Source: an uncultured Bacteroidales bacterium (GTDB lineage: Bacteria; Bacteroidota; Bacteroidia; Bacteroidales; FEN-979). Taken from it: 50,156 nt of DNA. The position numbers and the translations under genes were made by a program. Shown here piece after piece: positions 35,093 to 42,937 of the stretch. The notes below the pieces were generated by a model. It was not told the origin of the DNA. It was given only the letters and a program-made list of their open reading frames with translations, and did no database searches. The stretch spans positions 1 to 50,156 of the forward strand of contig CAIQUS010000235.1 of the NCBI GenBank assembly GCA_903875045.1. The letters run 5' to 3'. Positions within the stretch are counted from its first letter, which is position 1. Each line of letters begins with the position of its first letter.

Positions 35093-35609
35093 ATTTTTTC
35101 TTCAGCTGGTTTAAAACTTCCCACCTTGGATCCTGTATGTGGCGCTCACTCAACTCTTTCAGCTTTTTAATGATTTCAGGGTCGCATTCACTTTTTCCAG
35201 ATTCATCCTCAGGGTGCACCCTTCTTATGGGCAGGAGCAAGTGGATGTATTCATATAAGAACGGACTTAAGTCGAATTGGTGCGATGTATCAGGAATAAC
35301 CTGTACATCTTCACTCTCTTCGTAATAATGATCACCCAGTTTGACAATCAGCCGCTCATGGCCGTTCACCTCGACGTCCATCAGTTCATTGCACCGGTCA
35401 CAAGCTACACTGACTTTACCACTGATAGCCAGGTGCAGGTCCATCATGCGCTCTTCCTTCACCATTGTAACAATCACCGAAACGTCACCGCCTGTGATTT
35501 CAGCATCTTTAACCTGTTCAAAGAACGTATCACCGATCTGAAAATCGAATGTATGCGTTCCGGGGTGTAATCCACTGAACGCAATTTGATATTGGTCTGC
35601 GTGATTCAA
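35091..35609 (-). CDS. DUF177 (YceD-type) protein
   Basis: The family always accompanies rpmF and in some organisms is needed for 23S rRNA and L32 accumulation. I place the start at a TTG (35609), giving 172 residues: the family begins with '...Y.I.F.GL..G.H.F.F.IGD.FFE', seen here as YQIAFSGLHPGTHTFDFQIG, and the longer frame to 35729 would run back through the predicted promoter and overlap the divergent gene. A CxxC pair lies in VACDRCNELMDVEV, and the acidic DLSPFLYEYIHLLLPIR segment is also typical. It is the first gene of the operon. Confidence 0.85.
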   Translation of the reverse strand: MNHADQYQIAFSGLHPGTHTFDFQIGDTFFEQVKDAEITGGDVSVIVTMVKEERMMDLHLAISGKVSVACDRCNELMDVEVNGHERLIVKLGDHYYEESEDVQVIPDTSHQFDLSPFLYEYIHLLLPIRRVHPEDESGKSECDPEIIKKLKELSERHIQDPRWEVLNQLKKK

Positions 35610-35629
35610 GTTTCCACTAAAAAAGTCTG

Positions 35630-35660
35630 CAAAATTAAAAATTAATTTGATGAATACCAA
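35630..35660 (-). promoter_or_regulatory. Promoter of the DUF177-rpmF-plsX-fabH operon: TTG-N20-TAATTTTG
   Basis: On the minus strand TAATTTTG (35630-35637) has TTG (35658-35660) 20 bases upstream, a full match to the Bacteroidota consensus. Transcription near 35623 gives a leader of only about 13 bases before the proposed TTG start. Confidence 0.7.
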
Positions 35661-35675
35661 ATACCTATTTCCTTC

Positions 35676-35683
35676 TATCTTTG
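35676..35683 (+). promoter_or_regulatory. -7 element TATCTTTG for the proline dehydrogenase gene
   Basis: It fits TAnnTTTG; transcription would start near 35690, about 28 bases before the ATG at 35718. The closest TTG is 26 bases upstream, outside the usual range. Confidence 0.45.
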
Positions 35684-35717
35684 CGTCAGTGATTGAACCC
35701 CCTAACATGATGTGCTT

Positions 35718-36629
35718 ATGATCAACCAATTGATTACAAAAATGCTCCCGCTGATGCCCAAAAAGCTGGTGTGGATATTTTCACGTAAATATATTGCAGG
35801 TGAAACAATCGACGATGCGATCAGGGTTTGCCGCCTGCTCAACAGGCAAAATGTGAAGGTTACCATCGACCTGTTGGGCGAATTCATTACCCGGCTTGAA
35901 GAGGCTACAGCCAATAAACTCGCTTATCTCGACATCATTGCGCGGGTGGAACAGGAGAAAATTGACGGAAACTATTCCCTGAAACCCACCAGTTTCGGAT
36001 TGCTGATCGATCCGGAAGCCTGTTATGTCAATATCCGTGAAATTGTTGCCAAAGCTGCTTCTTATGGCAATTTTGTGAGGGTTGATATGGAAGATTCGCA
36101 ATGTACCGACCTGGAAATTGACCTGTTCAGAAAATTGCACCGTGAATTTCCATCCAATGTCGGGCTTGTATTGCAGGCTTATATGCGGCGGACTTTACAG
36201 GACATGAAGAACATGAAAGACCTTCATAATTCCGGAAACCCGCTGAACTTCCGGATGTGCAAGGGCATATACGTCGAACCCGCTGCCATCGCCTACAAAA
36301 AATACGAGGAAATAAACGACCATTACCTGGAAGACCTGGAATACATGTTCCAGCAGGGGATGTATCCCGGCATCGCCACCCATGATAAACCGCTGGTGGA
36401 GGGTGCCTTCAAACTGATTGAGAAATACAAAATACCGAAAAACAGGTACGAGTTTCAGATGCTTTATGGTGTAACGCCCGATTTGCGGCAATCGATTGTT
36501 GACAAAGGCCACACCATGCGGGTGTACGTCCCCTTTGGAAAAGAATGGTTCGGTTATTCAACCCGCCGGTTAAAAGAAAACCCCAAAATGGCGACACATA
36601 TTATCAAGGCGTTGTTTGTGAGGGGGTGA
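35718..36629 (+). CDS. Proline dehydrogenase (PRODH)
   Basis: The protein is a monofunctional PRODH of 303 residues from the ATG at 35718 (a GTG two codons upstream is possible). It oxidises L-proline to pyrroline-5-carboxylate with FAD and passes electrons to quinone at the inner membrane. Family motifs are present in order: GLLIDPEACYVN, NFVRVDMEDSQCTDLE (the 'DMEd' FAD/substrate loop), VGLVLQAYMRRTLQD, RMCKGIYVEP, GIATHDKPL, FQMLYGV and VYVPFGKEWFGYSTRRLKEN, the last carrying the Arg pair that binds the proline carboxylate. The pyrroline-5-carboxylate dehydrogenase is not in this window. It faces a large flavin/iron-sulphur oxidoreductase across inverted repeat arrays. Confidence 0.93.
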   Translation: MINQLITKMLPLMPKKLVWIFSRKYIAGETIDDAIRVCRLLNRQNVKVTIDLLGEFITRLEEATANKLAYLDIIARVEQEKIDGNYSLKPTSFGLLIDPEACYVNIREIVAKAASYGNFVRVDMEDSQCTDLEIDLFRKLHREFPSNVGLVLQAYMRRTLQDMKNMKDLHNSGNPLNFRMCKGIYVEPAAIAYKKYEEINDHYLEDLEYMFQQGMYPGIATHDKPLVEGAFKLIEKYKIPKNRYEFQMLYGVTPDLRQSIVDKGHTMRVYVPFGKEWFGYSTRRLKENPKMATHIIKALFVRG

Positions 36630-36637
36630 TGTGGCTA

Positions 36638-36677
36638 ATGTGCTGATGTGCTGATGTGCTGATGTGCTAATGTGCTG
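36638..36677. repeat. Tandem repeat ATGTGCTG, five units
   Basis: Four ATGTGCTG and one ATGTGCTA stand head to tail, beginning nine bases after the proline dehydrogenase stop. They are the reverse complement of the array at 36938-37065. Confidence 0.9.
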
Positions 36678-36937
36678 ATGAATTAAGGTTGAATCATTTG
36701 GGGGAGTTTTTTGAGGTAGAGATAATTTTTGACAATATCTTTTTTAGGACAATGATTTTATCAAGAAGTTGATCAGGAGATGGATAGGATTTTAACAACT
36801 GATGTGAGATCACAAATCGACGTTATTCCTCAAGAAGTTCACAATAATCAACAACAAGTAGCGCAAACTCAAACGATAAATCCAAAATCTGATTTTCTTT
36901 TACCATAATAACCGAATTATTTCATTAAACCATTAAT
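36678..36937. other. Spacer between inverted repeat arrays, with a short orphan frame
   Basis: These 260 bases hold no complete gene. A frame from 36756 to 36908 (ATG at 36780, 42 residues ending in a Gln/Asn-rich tail and FLLP) is open but has no recognisable family; it may be the decayed end of a gene. The flanking arrays could pair and make the whole region a large stem-loop. Confidence 0.5.
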
Positions 36938-37065
36938 TAGCACATCAGCACATCAGCACATCAGCACATCAGCACATCAGCACATCAGCACATCAGCACA
37001 TCAGCACATCAGCACATCAGCACATTAGCACATCAGCACATCAGCACATCAGCACATCAGCACAT
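36938..37065. repeat. Tandem repeat CAGCACAT, sixteen units
   Basis: Units are one TAGCACAT, ten CAGCACAT, one TAGCACAT and four CAGCACAT. The last base is the first base of the oxidoreductase stop codon. The unit is the reverse complement of that at 36638-36677, so the two arrays form an inverted pair with unequal copy number. This is a variable-number tandem repeat, not a CRISPR: there are no spacers. Confidence 0.95.
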
Positions 37066-40000
37066 TATTTGAATGCTTTCTCCAACAACCCATCCCCGCT
37101 CAGTTTCAACCTTTCAAAATAATCGGGTGTTGGTAATCCAAGGAGTTTGTTCACATATAATTTGGCAAGATACTGGCCGAGCATGAAACCCTGTCCGCGC
37201 AAACCAAGGAACAGGCCAAGCTCCGGATCGATGATCATCCGTGGTTCAACATAATAACCGGCCCAGATAGCCTGGAACCCAACTGAGGAGAGCTCCGGGA
37301 TCCAGTTGGTAAAGATCTCTGACGCAATTTCAACAAAATCCTGGGAGTTGATCTTGATATTTTTATCCGCTTCCATTGATTCAATGGCCGGTGAAGCACA
37401 ACCAATGATCTGGCCGGTTTCGGCAAGTTGCTGCCCGTAAACAGCACTGAACCCTTTGTACCTCCGGCGGTCGATGAGCATGGCCAAAGGAGCGCCATCT
37501 TTCCCTAACATGGGTAACCGGCGGGTGATAAAGGCCTGGTGCCTGACCGGGAAAAGCCCGGTTTCAATGTTGAGCTGAGAAGCAAATTTCCCGCCCTCCG
37601 GTCCCAGCGCATTGATAAAGATTTCGGTTTGGTACTCGATGTAGCGGTGCTGATGATCCTGGACCAATACGGTATAAACACCGTCAATTTTATTCACGTC
37701 GATGAGTTTGCAATCTTCCTCAACCTTTCCGCCTTTATCGATGCCCATCCTGCGGATCAGGTCGATAACACGGCCGGGAGTGGCCTGCCAGCAATCGCGG
37801 GTGATCAGTGCCGACTGATAGTTTCCCATCATCGGGTTGATGTGCGGGGAGATCTCTTTGGCAAAATCTCCGGGTTCGACCATATACGCATCCGACCACG
37901 ACATTGATTCAACCAGCGCCCTGTACATGTTGTCATCATGGGCGAAGGTAACATAGTTGATCGGACGGTAGTCAATGTTGCGAATCTTCTGAAGATCTTT
38001 GAATATTTCGTGATTGTGGGTGGCAATGTCCGACAACTCCGGCAATGAGAAGTTCGGGCGGCCACCGGCAATGTTGCGCCATGATGCCCCGCGTCCGTAG
38101 TTGAGCAAAACTGGTTCCATCCCGGCCTCGCCCAGGTAACGGAACAGGGCGCTTCCTCCAATGCCTCCGCCGGCTACAAGCGATTTCACTTTAATCTTTT
38201 TTGGTTTAAGGCCATTCACGCCGGTAATCACCTCTTCATGCACCGAACGGGGATAGAGTTCGCCCATGGCCACCTGATTTGACAATGGCCCGCGGGGTGT
38301 AGGCTCACCCACGATCGAAATTCCTGTACCGCTTAACGTTGTTTTTAATCGTTTGATACAGCGTTTCCCGCGGCAAGCCCCCATTCCAAGACGGGTGGTG
38401 TGCTTAACTTCATCAACGGAGATGAATTTCCGGTCGCCGATGGTCTTCAGAACTTCCTCAAGGGATACATCATCGCAATGACACACGTAGGTAGTCTCCT
38501 TTGGTTCAAATATGTAAGGATCAAACTCAATCGGATCCGGATAGTTTTCCTTTCCGATGAAGCCACGCACCTTGCTGAGTTCTTCGCCATGCAGCGAGAG
38601 GGAACGGATCCTGGCAATGTTGGTTTTGTTTGGCTTGCGTAAAATTTTCTCTACAATTCCTTCGCCAAGCTGCTTCCCCATGTTGTCGACAAGATAACAC
38701 GCTGATTTTTCCTCCACTTCATATTCAATTGGCAGGAAAAGCCAGTCTTTTTTCAGGTTATATCCGAAGATGGCCAGTCCGGGGCACTGCGAAACACACT
38801 CCATGCATCCGATGCATTTCGCGAAATCGATTTCCGGGACCGTACTGGTCGATGATTTGGCAATGGCCCCGTGAGGGCAGGCAAAGGCACATGGATTGCA
38901 CGCAAAACCATATAAACAGTCGATGAGTACGAAACCTTTTTCCTTCATCCTCTGAGGATCGGGTTGAGCCGGTTCAGAAATCACCCTTACAGGGTGTTGC
39001 TGCGAATCGATGTACTCCTTCGACAAAGCAAGAAATTCATCATAACTATAGTGTTCACCCATTTCATGCAGCACATCGAAAGCAGCCTGTCTGCCGCGGA
39101 GAACGGCGCTGGTACCCTCCCCTATCCTGATGGCATCGCCGGCACCGAAGCAGCATCTGCCAAAAATCTCATTGCCCTTGATGAGCAACTGGTCATCCTG
39201 GACGAGGCCCGTACATATATTGATCGCATCAATGCCATAGATGATCTTTTCAGTTCCCTGAACCGGTTTAAAATCTTTGCATTCAGCAATAACGGCACCT
39301 GTAATGCCATCATGGCGATCGTTGGGAATGGCCTTCAGCAGGATGTGGGAAGTAAGTACCGGAATGCCCAGCCGCCTTACACGATTGGCCTGGACAGGAA
39401 ACCCGCCTTCACCCGGCATGGCTTCAATGATCGCCTTTACCCTGGCTCCGGCCTGCATGAGCTGATAAGAGGTGAGGTACCCTATGTTACCTGCCCCTAC
39501 AGTGAGGATGTTTTTCCCGAGCAGAGTAAGTTCCTGGTTCATCATTTTCTGCACAACGGCGGCGGTAAATACGCCGGGCAGGTCATCATTTTCAAAGGCC
39601 GGCATAAAAGGAACCGCCCCTGTGGCCACGATCAGGTATTCCGCATCAACATAATAGATCTCTTCTGACCGGATATTTTTCACGGCAATTCGTCCCCCTT
39701 CCAGGATGTCCCAAACGGTTGAATTCAGAAAAATTCCTTCATGGCTCTCCCCCGCCAGTGTTTTGGCAATATCAAAGCCACGCATCCCCCCGAATTTCTG
39801 CTCTTTCTCAAAAAAGAAAAACTGGTGGGTTTGCATCAGAAACTGTCCGCCGATTTTCTCATTGTTGTCAATCACAATATTGGCAACCTGATGCTTGCCA
39901 AGCTCCTCGCGGGCAGCCAATCCTGCCGGGCCTGCGCCAATAATAGCCACCGTTGTTTTATAAACTTTTAATGGCACCTCTTTTTTAACCTGGAGGCTGT

Positions 40001-40298
40001 ATGGAACATAATCGTGTGGTATCTCCTTTACCTCTTTCACCCCTTCAATGCCTGTGATACAGATACGCTTGATCTGCCCGTCGACCAGCATTTCACACGC
40101 TCCGCATTTACCGATGCCACATTCTAGGCTTCGCTCGCGGTTGTTCAGGCTGTGGCTGTGCACCGGATGCCCGGCCTGATGAAGGGCCGCTGCAATTGTG
40201 AATCCATTATCACCTGTAACTTGATGACCTTCAAATATAAATGTTGATTGCGGGTTTTTTGGTATCTCCAGAATGGGATGTTTTGTGATTTTATACAT
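37065..40298 (-). CDS. Three-part 2Fe-2S/4Fe-4S/FAD amine-type dehydrogenase fusion
   Basis: This 1077-residue cytoplasmic protein joins parts that are often separate subunits. An N-terminal 2Fe-2S domain (about 1-100) has Cys60, Cys65, Cys68 and Cys80. A pyridine-nucleotide-disulphide-type flavin domain follows (about 112-440), with VAIIGAGPAGLAA and a second NILTVGAGNIGYL. Next is an 8-Cys ferredoxin region (about 460-520; CNPCAFACP and CIGCMECVSQCPG), then a Bfd-like 2Fe-2S domain (about 605-655; CHCDD...GACRGKRC), and a C-terminal DAO-type flavin domain (about 705-1060; SLVAGGGIGGSALF, GLRGQGFMLG). The layout recalls opine/sarcosine/hydroxyproline oxidases, HcnABC and dye-linked proline dehydrogenases. 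With proline dehydrogenase next door, an imino acid or similar amine is a reasonable guess, not shown. The promoter is at 40321-40352. Confidence 0.85.
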   Translation of the reverse strand: MYKITKHPILEIPKNPQSTFIFEGHQVTGDNGFTIAAALHQAGHPVHSHSLNNRERSLECGIGKCGACEMLVDGQIKRICITGIEGVKEVKEIPHDYVPYSLQVKKEVPLKVYKTTVAIIGAGPAGLAAREELGKHQVANIVIDNNEKIGGQFLMQTHQFFFFEKEQKFGGMRGFDIAKTLAGESHEGIFLNSTVWDILEGGRIAVKNIRSEEIYYVDAEYLIVATGAVPFMPAFENDDLPGVFTAAVVQKMMNQELTLLGKNILTVGAGNIGYLTSYQLMQAGARVKAIIEAMPGEGGFPVQANRVRRLGIPVLTSHILLKAIPNDRHDGITGAVIAECKDFKPVQGTEKIIYGIDAINICTGLVQDDQLLIKGNEIFGRCCFGAGDAIRIGEGTSAVLRGRQAAFDVLHEMGEHYSYDEFLALSKEYIDSQQHPVRVISEPAQPDPQRMKEKGFVLIDCLYGFACNPCAFACPHGAIAKSSTSTVPEIDFAKCIGCMECVSQCPGLAIFGYNLKKDWLFLPIEYEVEEKSACYLVDNMGKQLGEGIVEKILRKPNKTNIARIRSLSLHGEELSKVRGFIGKENYPDPIEFDPYIFEPKETTYVCHCDDVSLEEVLKTIGDRKFISVDEVKHTTRLGMGACRGKRCIKRLKTTLSGTGISIVGEPTPRGPLSNQVAMGELYPRSVHEEVITGVNGLKPKKIKVKSLVAGGGIGGSALFRYLGEAGMEPVLLNYGRGASWRNIAGGRPNFSLPELSDIATHNHEIFKDLQKIRNIDYRPINYVTFAHDDNMYRALVESMSWSDAYMVEPGDFAKEISPHINPMMGNYQSALITRDCWQATPGRVIDLIRRMGIDKGGKVEEDCKLIDVNKIDGVYTVLVQDHQHRYIEYQTEIFINALGPEGGKFASQLNIETGLFPVRHQAFITRRLPMLGKDGAPLAMLIDRRRYKGFSAVYGQQLAETGQIIGCASPAIESMEADKNIKINSQDFVEIASEIFTNWIPELSSVGFQAIWAGYYVEPRMIIDPELGLFLGLRGQGFMLGQYLAKLYVNKLLGLPTPDYFERLKLSGDGLLEKAFK

Positions 40299-40320
40299 AT
40301 CAGGTTGCGGTTTGAGCCGG

Positions 40321-40352
40321 CAAAATTAATGATTTTCCCGAATCGGAACCAA
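40321..40352 (-). promoter_or_regulatory. Promoter TTG-N21-TAATTTTG
   Basis: On the minus strand TAATTTTG (40321-40328) has TTG (40350-40352) 21 bases upstream. Transcription near 40314 leaves a leader of about 16 bases before the oxidoreductase ATG. Confidence 0.65.
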
Positions 40353-40376
40353 TCTGCCTGTTAATTAATTCACAGG

Positions 40377-41312
40377 TCATAAATTAACATAAAACCCAAG
40401 AGAGAGGAGGTTCTCAACCTGCACGCTTTTGCTTACCTGCTGCTCATAAAAGAGACGGGTCTGAATACTGGTTTGCAAATATTTATTGATCCTGATTGCG
40501 ATGAGATTCTTCACTGCCAGGTCGAAAGGTTTCTCTGCATTTTTAAACACCAGCAGATCACAGTTCCATCGGACGCGATTCAGAAAATCCTTATCAACGA
40601 GCAAATGCAGGCTGAACCCGTATTCGAAAAGATGGTTCTTTTCTTTTGGAATGCCATAGAAGATCCCGGTTTTCTGCTGGTCAAATACTTTCCTGTTGCG
40701 AATCCAGGTAAATTTGCCAGCCGAAAGTCCGATGCTGAACGTACCCAGTTGAGTGAAAGTCCATCCGAAACCGGCTGAAAAAGTCCATATCAGAGGGGTC
40801 AGAAATGATGCGCTGAGTGTTTTAAGGAGGCTTCCATTCTGGTCTGTCTGGTATATGTAGGCGTTAAACATCCGGGTGGTAAGCGTTGAAAAAAACGTGA
40901 AATTCAGGTTTTTTCCTATGCTGCTTTCGATGCGGGTATCCAGGGTGTTTTCATCGGGTTGGAACCGGGTGATGCTGTCGAAAAAATACTGGATTCCGAG
41001 TGTATGACTAAAGCAATTAATGATTTTTATGTTTCCATGGTTTGTAAACAGCGACCGGTAATGCAAATGGTGAAGCATTGAAACAAGGTTCCTGTTTTCG
41101 CCATGGTGCCAGTTATTGAAAACCAGCGATGTGCCCGACAAGGAGTATTCCACATCCTGGGTCATCCGGAATCTGATCAATGAAATTCCGGAATCAACAG
41201 GATCCAGCAGACTAACCATTACCAACGTATCACTCCATACCAGGTTCTGCCCTGATCCCATGACCGGCATGAACCAGGTACCAACAACTATCAATGCGAT
41301 CCACTTCCCCAT
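40377..41312 (-). CDS. DUF3078-like outer-membrane beta-barrel protein
   Basis: This 311-residue protein has a hydrophobic export signal and then strands of alternating residues. FNNWHHGENRNLVSML (about residues 65-80) resembles the 'NW..GG.N..S' motif of DUF3078, and the end of the protein (RVRWNCDLLVFKNAEKPFDL, IAIRINKYLQTSIQTRLFYE, LLSLGFYVNL) follows the same family's final strands, with hydrophobic residues at the end. DUF3078 proteins are Bacteroidota outer-membrane barrels without a known function. No operon partner is certain; the lipoprotein gene upstream on the same strand is 77 bases away. Confidence 0.65.
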   Translation of the reverse strand: MGKWIALIVVGTWFMPVMGSGQNLVWSDTLVMVSLLDPVDSGISLIRFRMTQDVEYSLSGTSLVFNNWHHGENRNLVSMLHHLHYRSLFTNHGNIKIINCFSHTLGIQYFFDSITRFQPDENTLDTRIESSIGKNLNFTFFSTLTTRMFNAYIYQTDQNGSLLKTLSASFLTPLIWTFSAGFGWTFTQLGTFSIGLSAGKFTWIRNRKVFDQQKTGIFYGIPKEKNHLFEYGFSLHLLVDKDFLNRVRWNCDLLVFKNAEKPFDLAVKNLIAIRINKYLQTSIQTRLFYEQQVSKSVQVENLLSLGFYVNL

Positions 41313-41389
41313 ATCCTCTCCCGGCTTCCTTTTTCACAGAATTCATACATCCGCCTTTTGCTGTCACATTCAAAATATAACAGATTGCC

Positions 41390-42010
41390 TCAATTGATGG
41401 CTACTTTTTGTCCGGGTGTCAGGCTCCAGCTTTTCTGCATATCAATGTTAAGCCAGATCAACCTGATCCGGGCTGTTTTATTCAGATTTACGGCTTCATC
41501 CAATACGAAAAGCCGGTAGTTATATGAGCCTAAAAACTTTGCCCAGGTAACGACCACCGTAAAATCAGGATTCTTTAATTCAGTACCGGGAATATCGCTT
41601 TTTCCGAATGGCCTGATTTTTTCGAGCAGCTGGGTTAGTCGCAATTCATCGTTTTTTTCATATAATGAATCGATACGCAGCGATTTTATTTTGTCATATC
41701 CCGACCACTGACATTGCGCGGTGTCACGCTTTAAAAGAATCCCGTCATGGTCAAATATCATGTTGCTCAAAATATATTTGCTGAACGTTGGGTTTTTCAT
41801 TTCCTGAATGTACCCTGCAGAGTCGGAGAACACATACATGTTTTGTGTCGGAAAATGGTACTTCTCCAGAAAAGAGATGAGCTTCGCAGGTGTTTCCTGT
41901 TTAGGCTGGGTTACCCCATATTTTAATTTCATGTATGTTTTGCAGCCGAATAAAAACGGGAAAAATAATATCAACGCGGCCAATTTTACAATCCATCTGT
42001 TTGTTTTCAT
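41390..42010 (-). CDS. Lipoprotein of unknown function
   Basis: The 206-residue product has a lipoprotein signal with lipobox LFGC (Cys23) followed by Lys, so it is probably lipidated. The rest is soluble: FLEKYHFPTQNMYVFSDSAG near residues 47-66, and a late segment DFTVVVTWAKFLGSYNYRLFVLDE that reads like a thioredoxin-fold strand-loop-helix but without a CxxC. Function unknown. It is in line with the DUF3078-like gene downstream and a secreted small protein upstream, from which it is separated by a terminator-like hairpin. Confidence 0.65.
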   Translation of the reverse strand: MKTNRWIVKLAALILFFPFLFGCKTYMKLKYGVTQPKQETPAKLISFLEKYHFPTQNMYVFSDSAGYIQEMKNPTFSKYILSNMIFDHDGILLKRDTAQCQWSGYDKIKSLRIDSLYEKNDELRLTQLLEKIRPFGKSDIPGTELKNPDFTVVVTWAKFLGSYNYRLFVLDEAVNLNKTARIRLIWLNIDMQKSWSLTPGQKVAIN

Positions 42011-42040
42011 ATTGCTTTTTTTTAGTTGATGAAAAAACCA

Positions 42041-42092
42041 CCCTTAAACGGGCGTTCGGCTTTGGCCGGACAATAACCGTTTAAGGGCGGCA
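42041..42092 (-). terminator. Nested hairpin between two envelope genes
   Basis: CCCTTAAACGG (42041-42051) pairs perfectly with CCGTTTAAGGG (42077-42087), with a smaller hairpin GTTCGGC/GCCGGAC in the loop. Read on the minus strand it is followed by GTGGTTTTTTC, so it can end the upstream small-protein transcript. Confidence 0.7.
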
Positions 42093-42097
42093 ATTGT

Positions 42098-42574
42098 TTA
42101 TAACTGGAATACAACCGTATACACGCCATTCTGGAACGATACCGGGTAGTTTCCGGGTTTAATGGTCAGTGCCGAGGTAGCGCCAAGAGCCCTGCAGGCA
42201 GGTTCAGGTAAAATATATGGATCAAGGATGGAAATGGACGTTTTATCCTTGAAGTACGGAATCGAGCTTCCACCTTCATATTTGGTCAATGCAACCTCAT
42301 CCACTTCAATAAGCAGCTGGTTACGTTCATTGAGTTGTCCCCTGACATTGCATACTCTGTTTTCGCTTGATGCACCTGAGCGGTCTATTCCCGCAGTTGC
42401 AGCAAAGCAGATTCCGAAGCCTCTTTCACAATCGAATTTTGGCCGGTGAAAAATGAACTCCAAATGGATCCACACCGCGGTTGGGGCACATAATCCTGAT
42501 TTAACTCCGGTTGCAAAGGAGGAATCGGTTATGAAGATAACTCCCAACATGATCAATAACATCATCTTTTTCAT
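42098..42574 (-). CDS. Small secreted Cys-containing protein, unknown
   Basis: This 158-residue protein has a signal peptide (MKKMMLLIMLGVIFITDSSF, cleavage near SFA). Five Cys remain in the mature part, so at least one may be free or bind a partner. It ends in short strands, GNYPVSFQNGVYTVVFQL, which resembles the end of a beta-sandwich. I do not recognise a family. It is transcribed away from the GT5-DUF4270-glmS group and is followed by a terminator hairpin. Confidence 0.6.
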   Translation of the reverse strand: MKKMMLLIMLGVIFITDSSFATGVKSGLCAPTAVWIHLEFIFHRPKFDCERGFGICFAATAGIDRSGASSENRVCNVRGQLNERNQLLIEVDEVALTKYEGGSSIPYFKDKTSISILDPYILPEPACRALGATSALTIKPGNYPVSFQNGVYTVVFQL

Positions 42575-42937
42575 TTTTTCAGGTATTAAAAAGTAAAAAA
42601 CTATGCCATCTGGTTATTCCGCCGACAGCCTGCGGATGACCGGTATGTTTTGGAAGTCCGGCCTGCCTACCTGAAAGAGTGCCGATCCCCGACAAACTTT
42701 CGTCCCTCAAATTAGTCCATCCCTTTTTCCTCCTCCGCTGTTAAATTATTTTGTTGCTTAATCGGGAAAAAGACAAAAGGTAATACATGGTTTTGAAAAC
42801 TATTTTCAAAAAGTTGCAAAAAAAATTATAATCAGATATAAATCATTAATTTACATTTTGAGCTAGGAAATTATCTAAAAAATTTTTAGTATCTTTGCAG
42901 GCGAATTTCAAATAGCGATATAACCGGGAGAAAAAAC
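42575..42937. other. 363-base divergent intergenic region
   Basis: Apart from the -7 element at 42890-42897 for the plus-strand gene, I see no gene or clear repeat. The part from 42760 on is strongly A/T-rich. Confidence 0.5.
42890..42897 (+). promoter_or_regulatory. -7 element TATCTTTG for the GT5-DUF4270-glmS group
   Basis: It fits TAnnTTTG and puts transcription near 42904, about 34 bases before the ATG at 42938. No -33 TTG is found at the usual distance, though the upstream region is A/T-rich. Confidence 0.55.

Noticed and set aside
36780-36908. 42-codon ORF as a real gene
   Set aside because: No family match, low-complexity Gln/Asn content and no promoter; treated as spacer content.
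36938-37065. CRISPR-like array of short repeats
   Set aside because: The 8-base units are directly adjacent without spacers and no cas gene is near. It is a simple tandem repeat.
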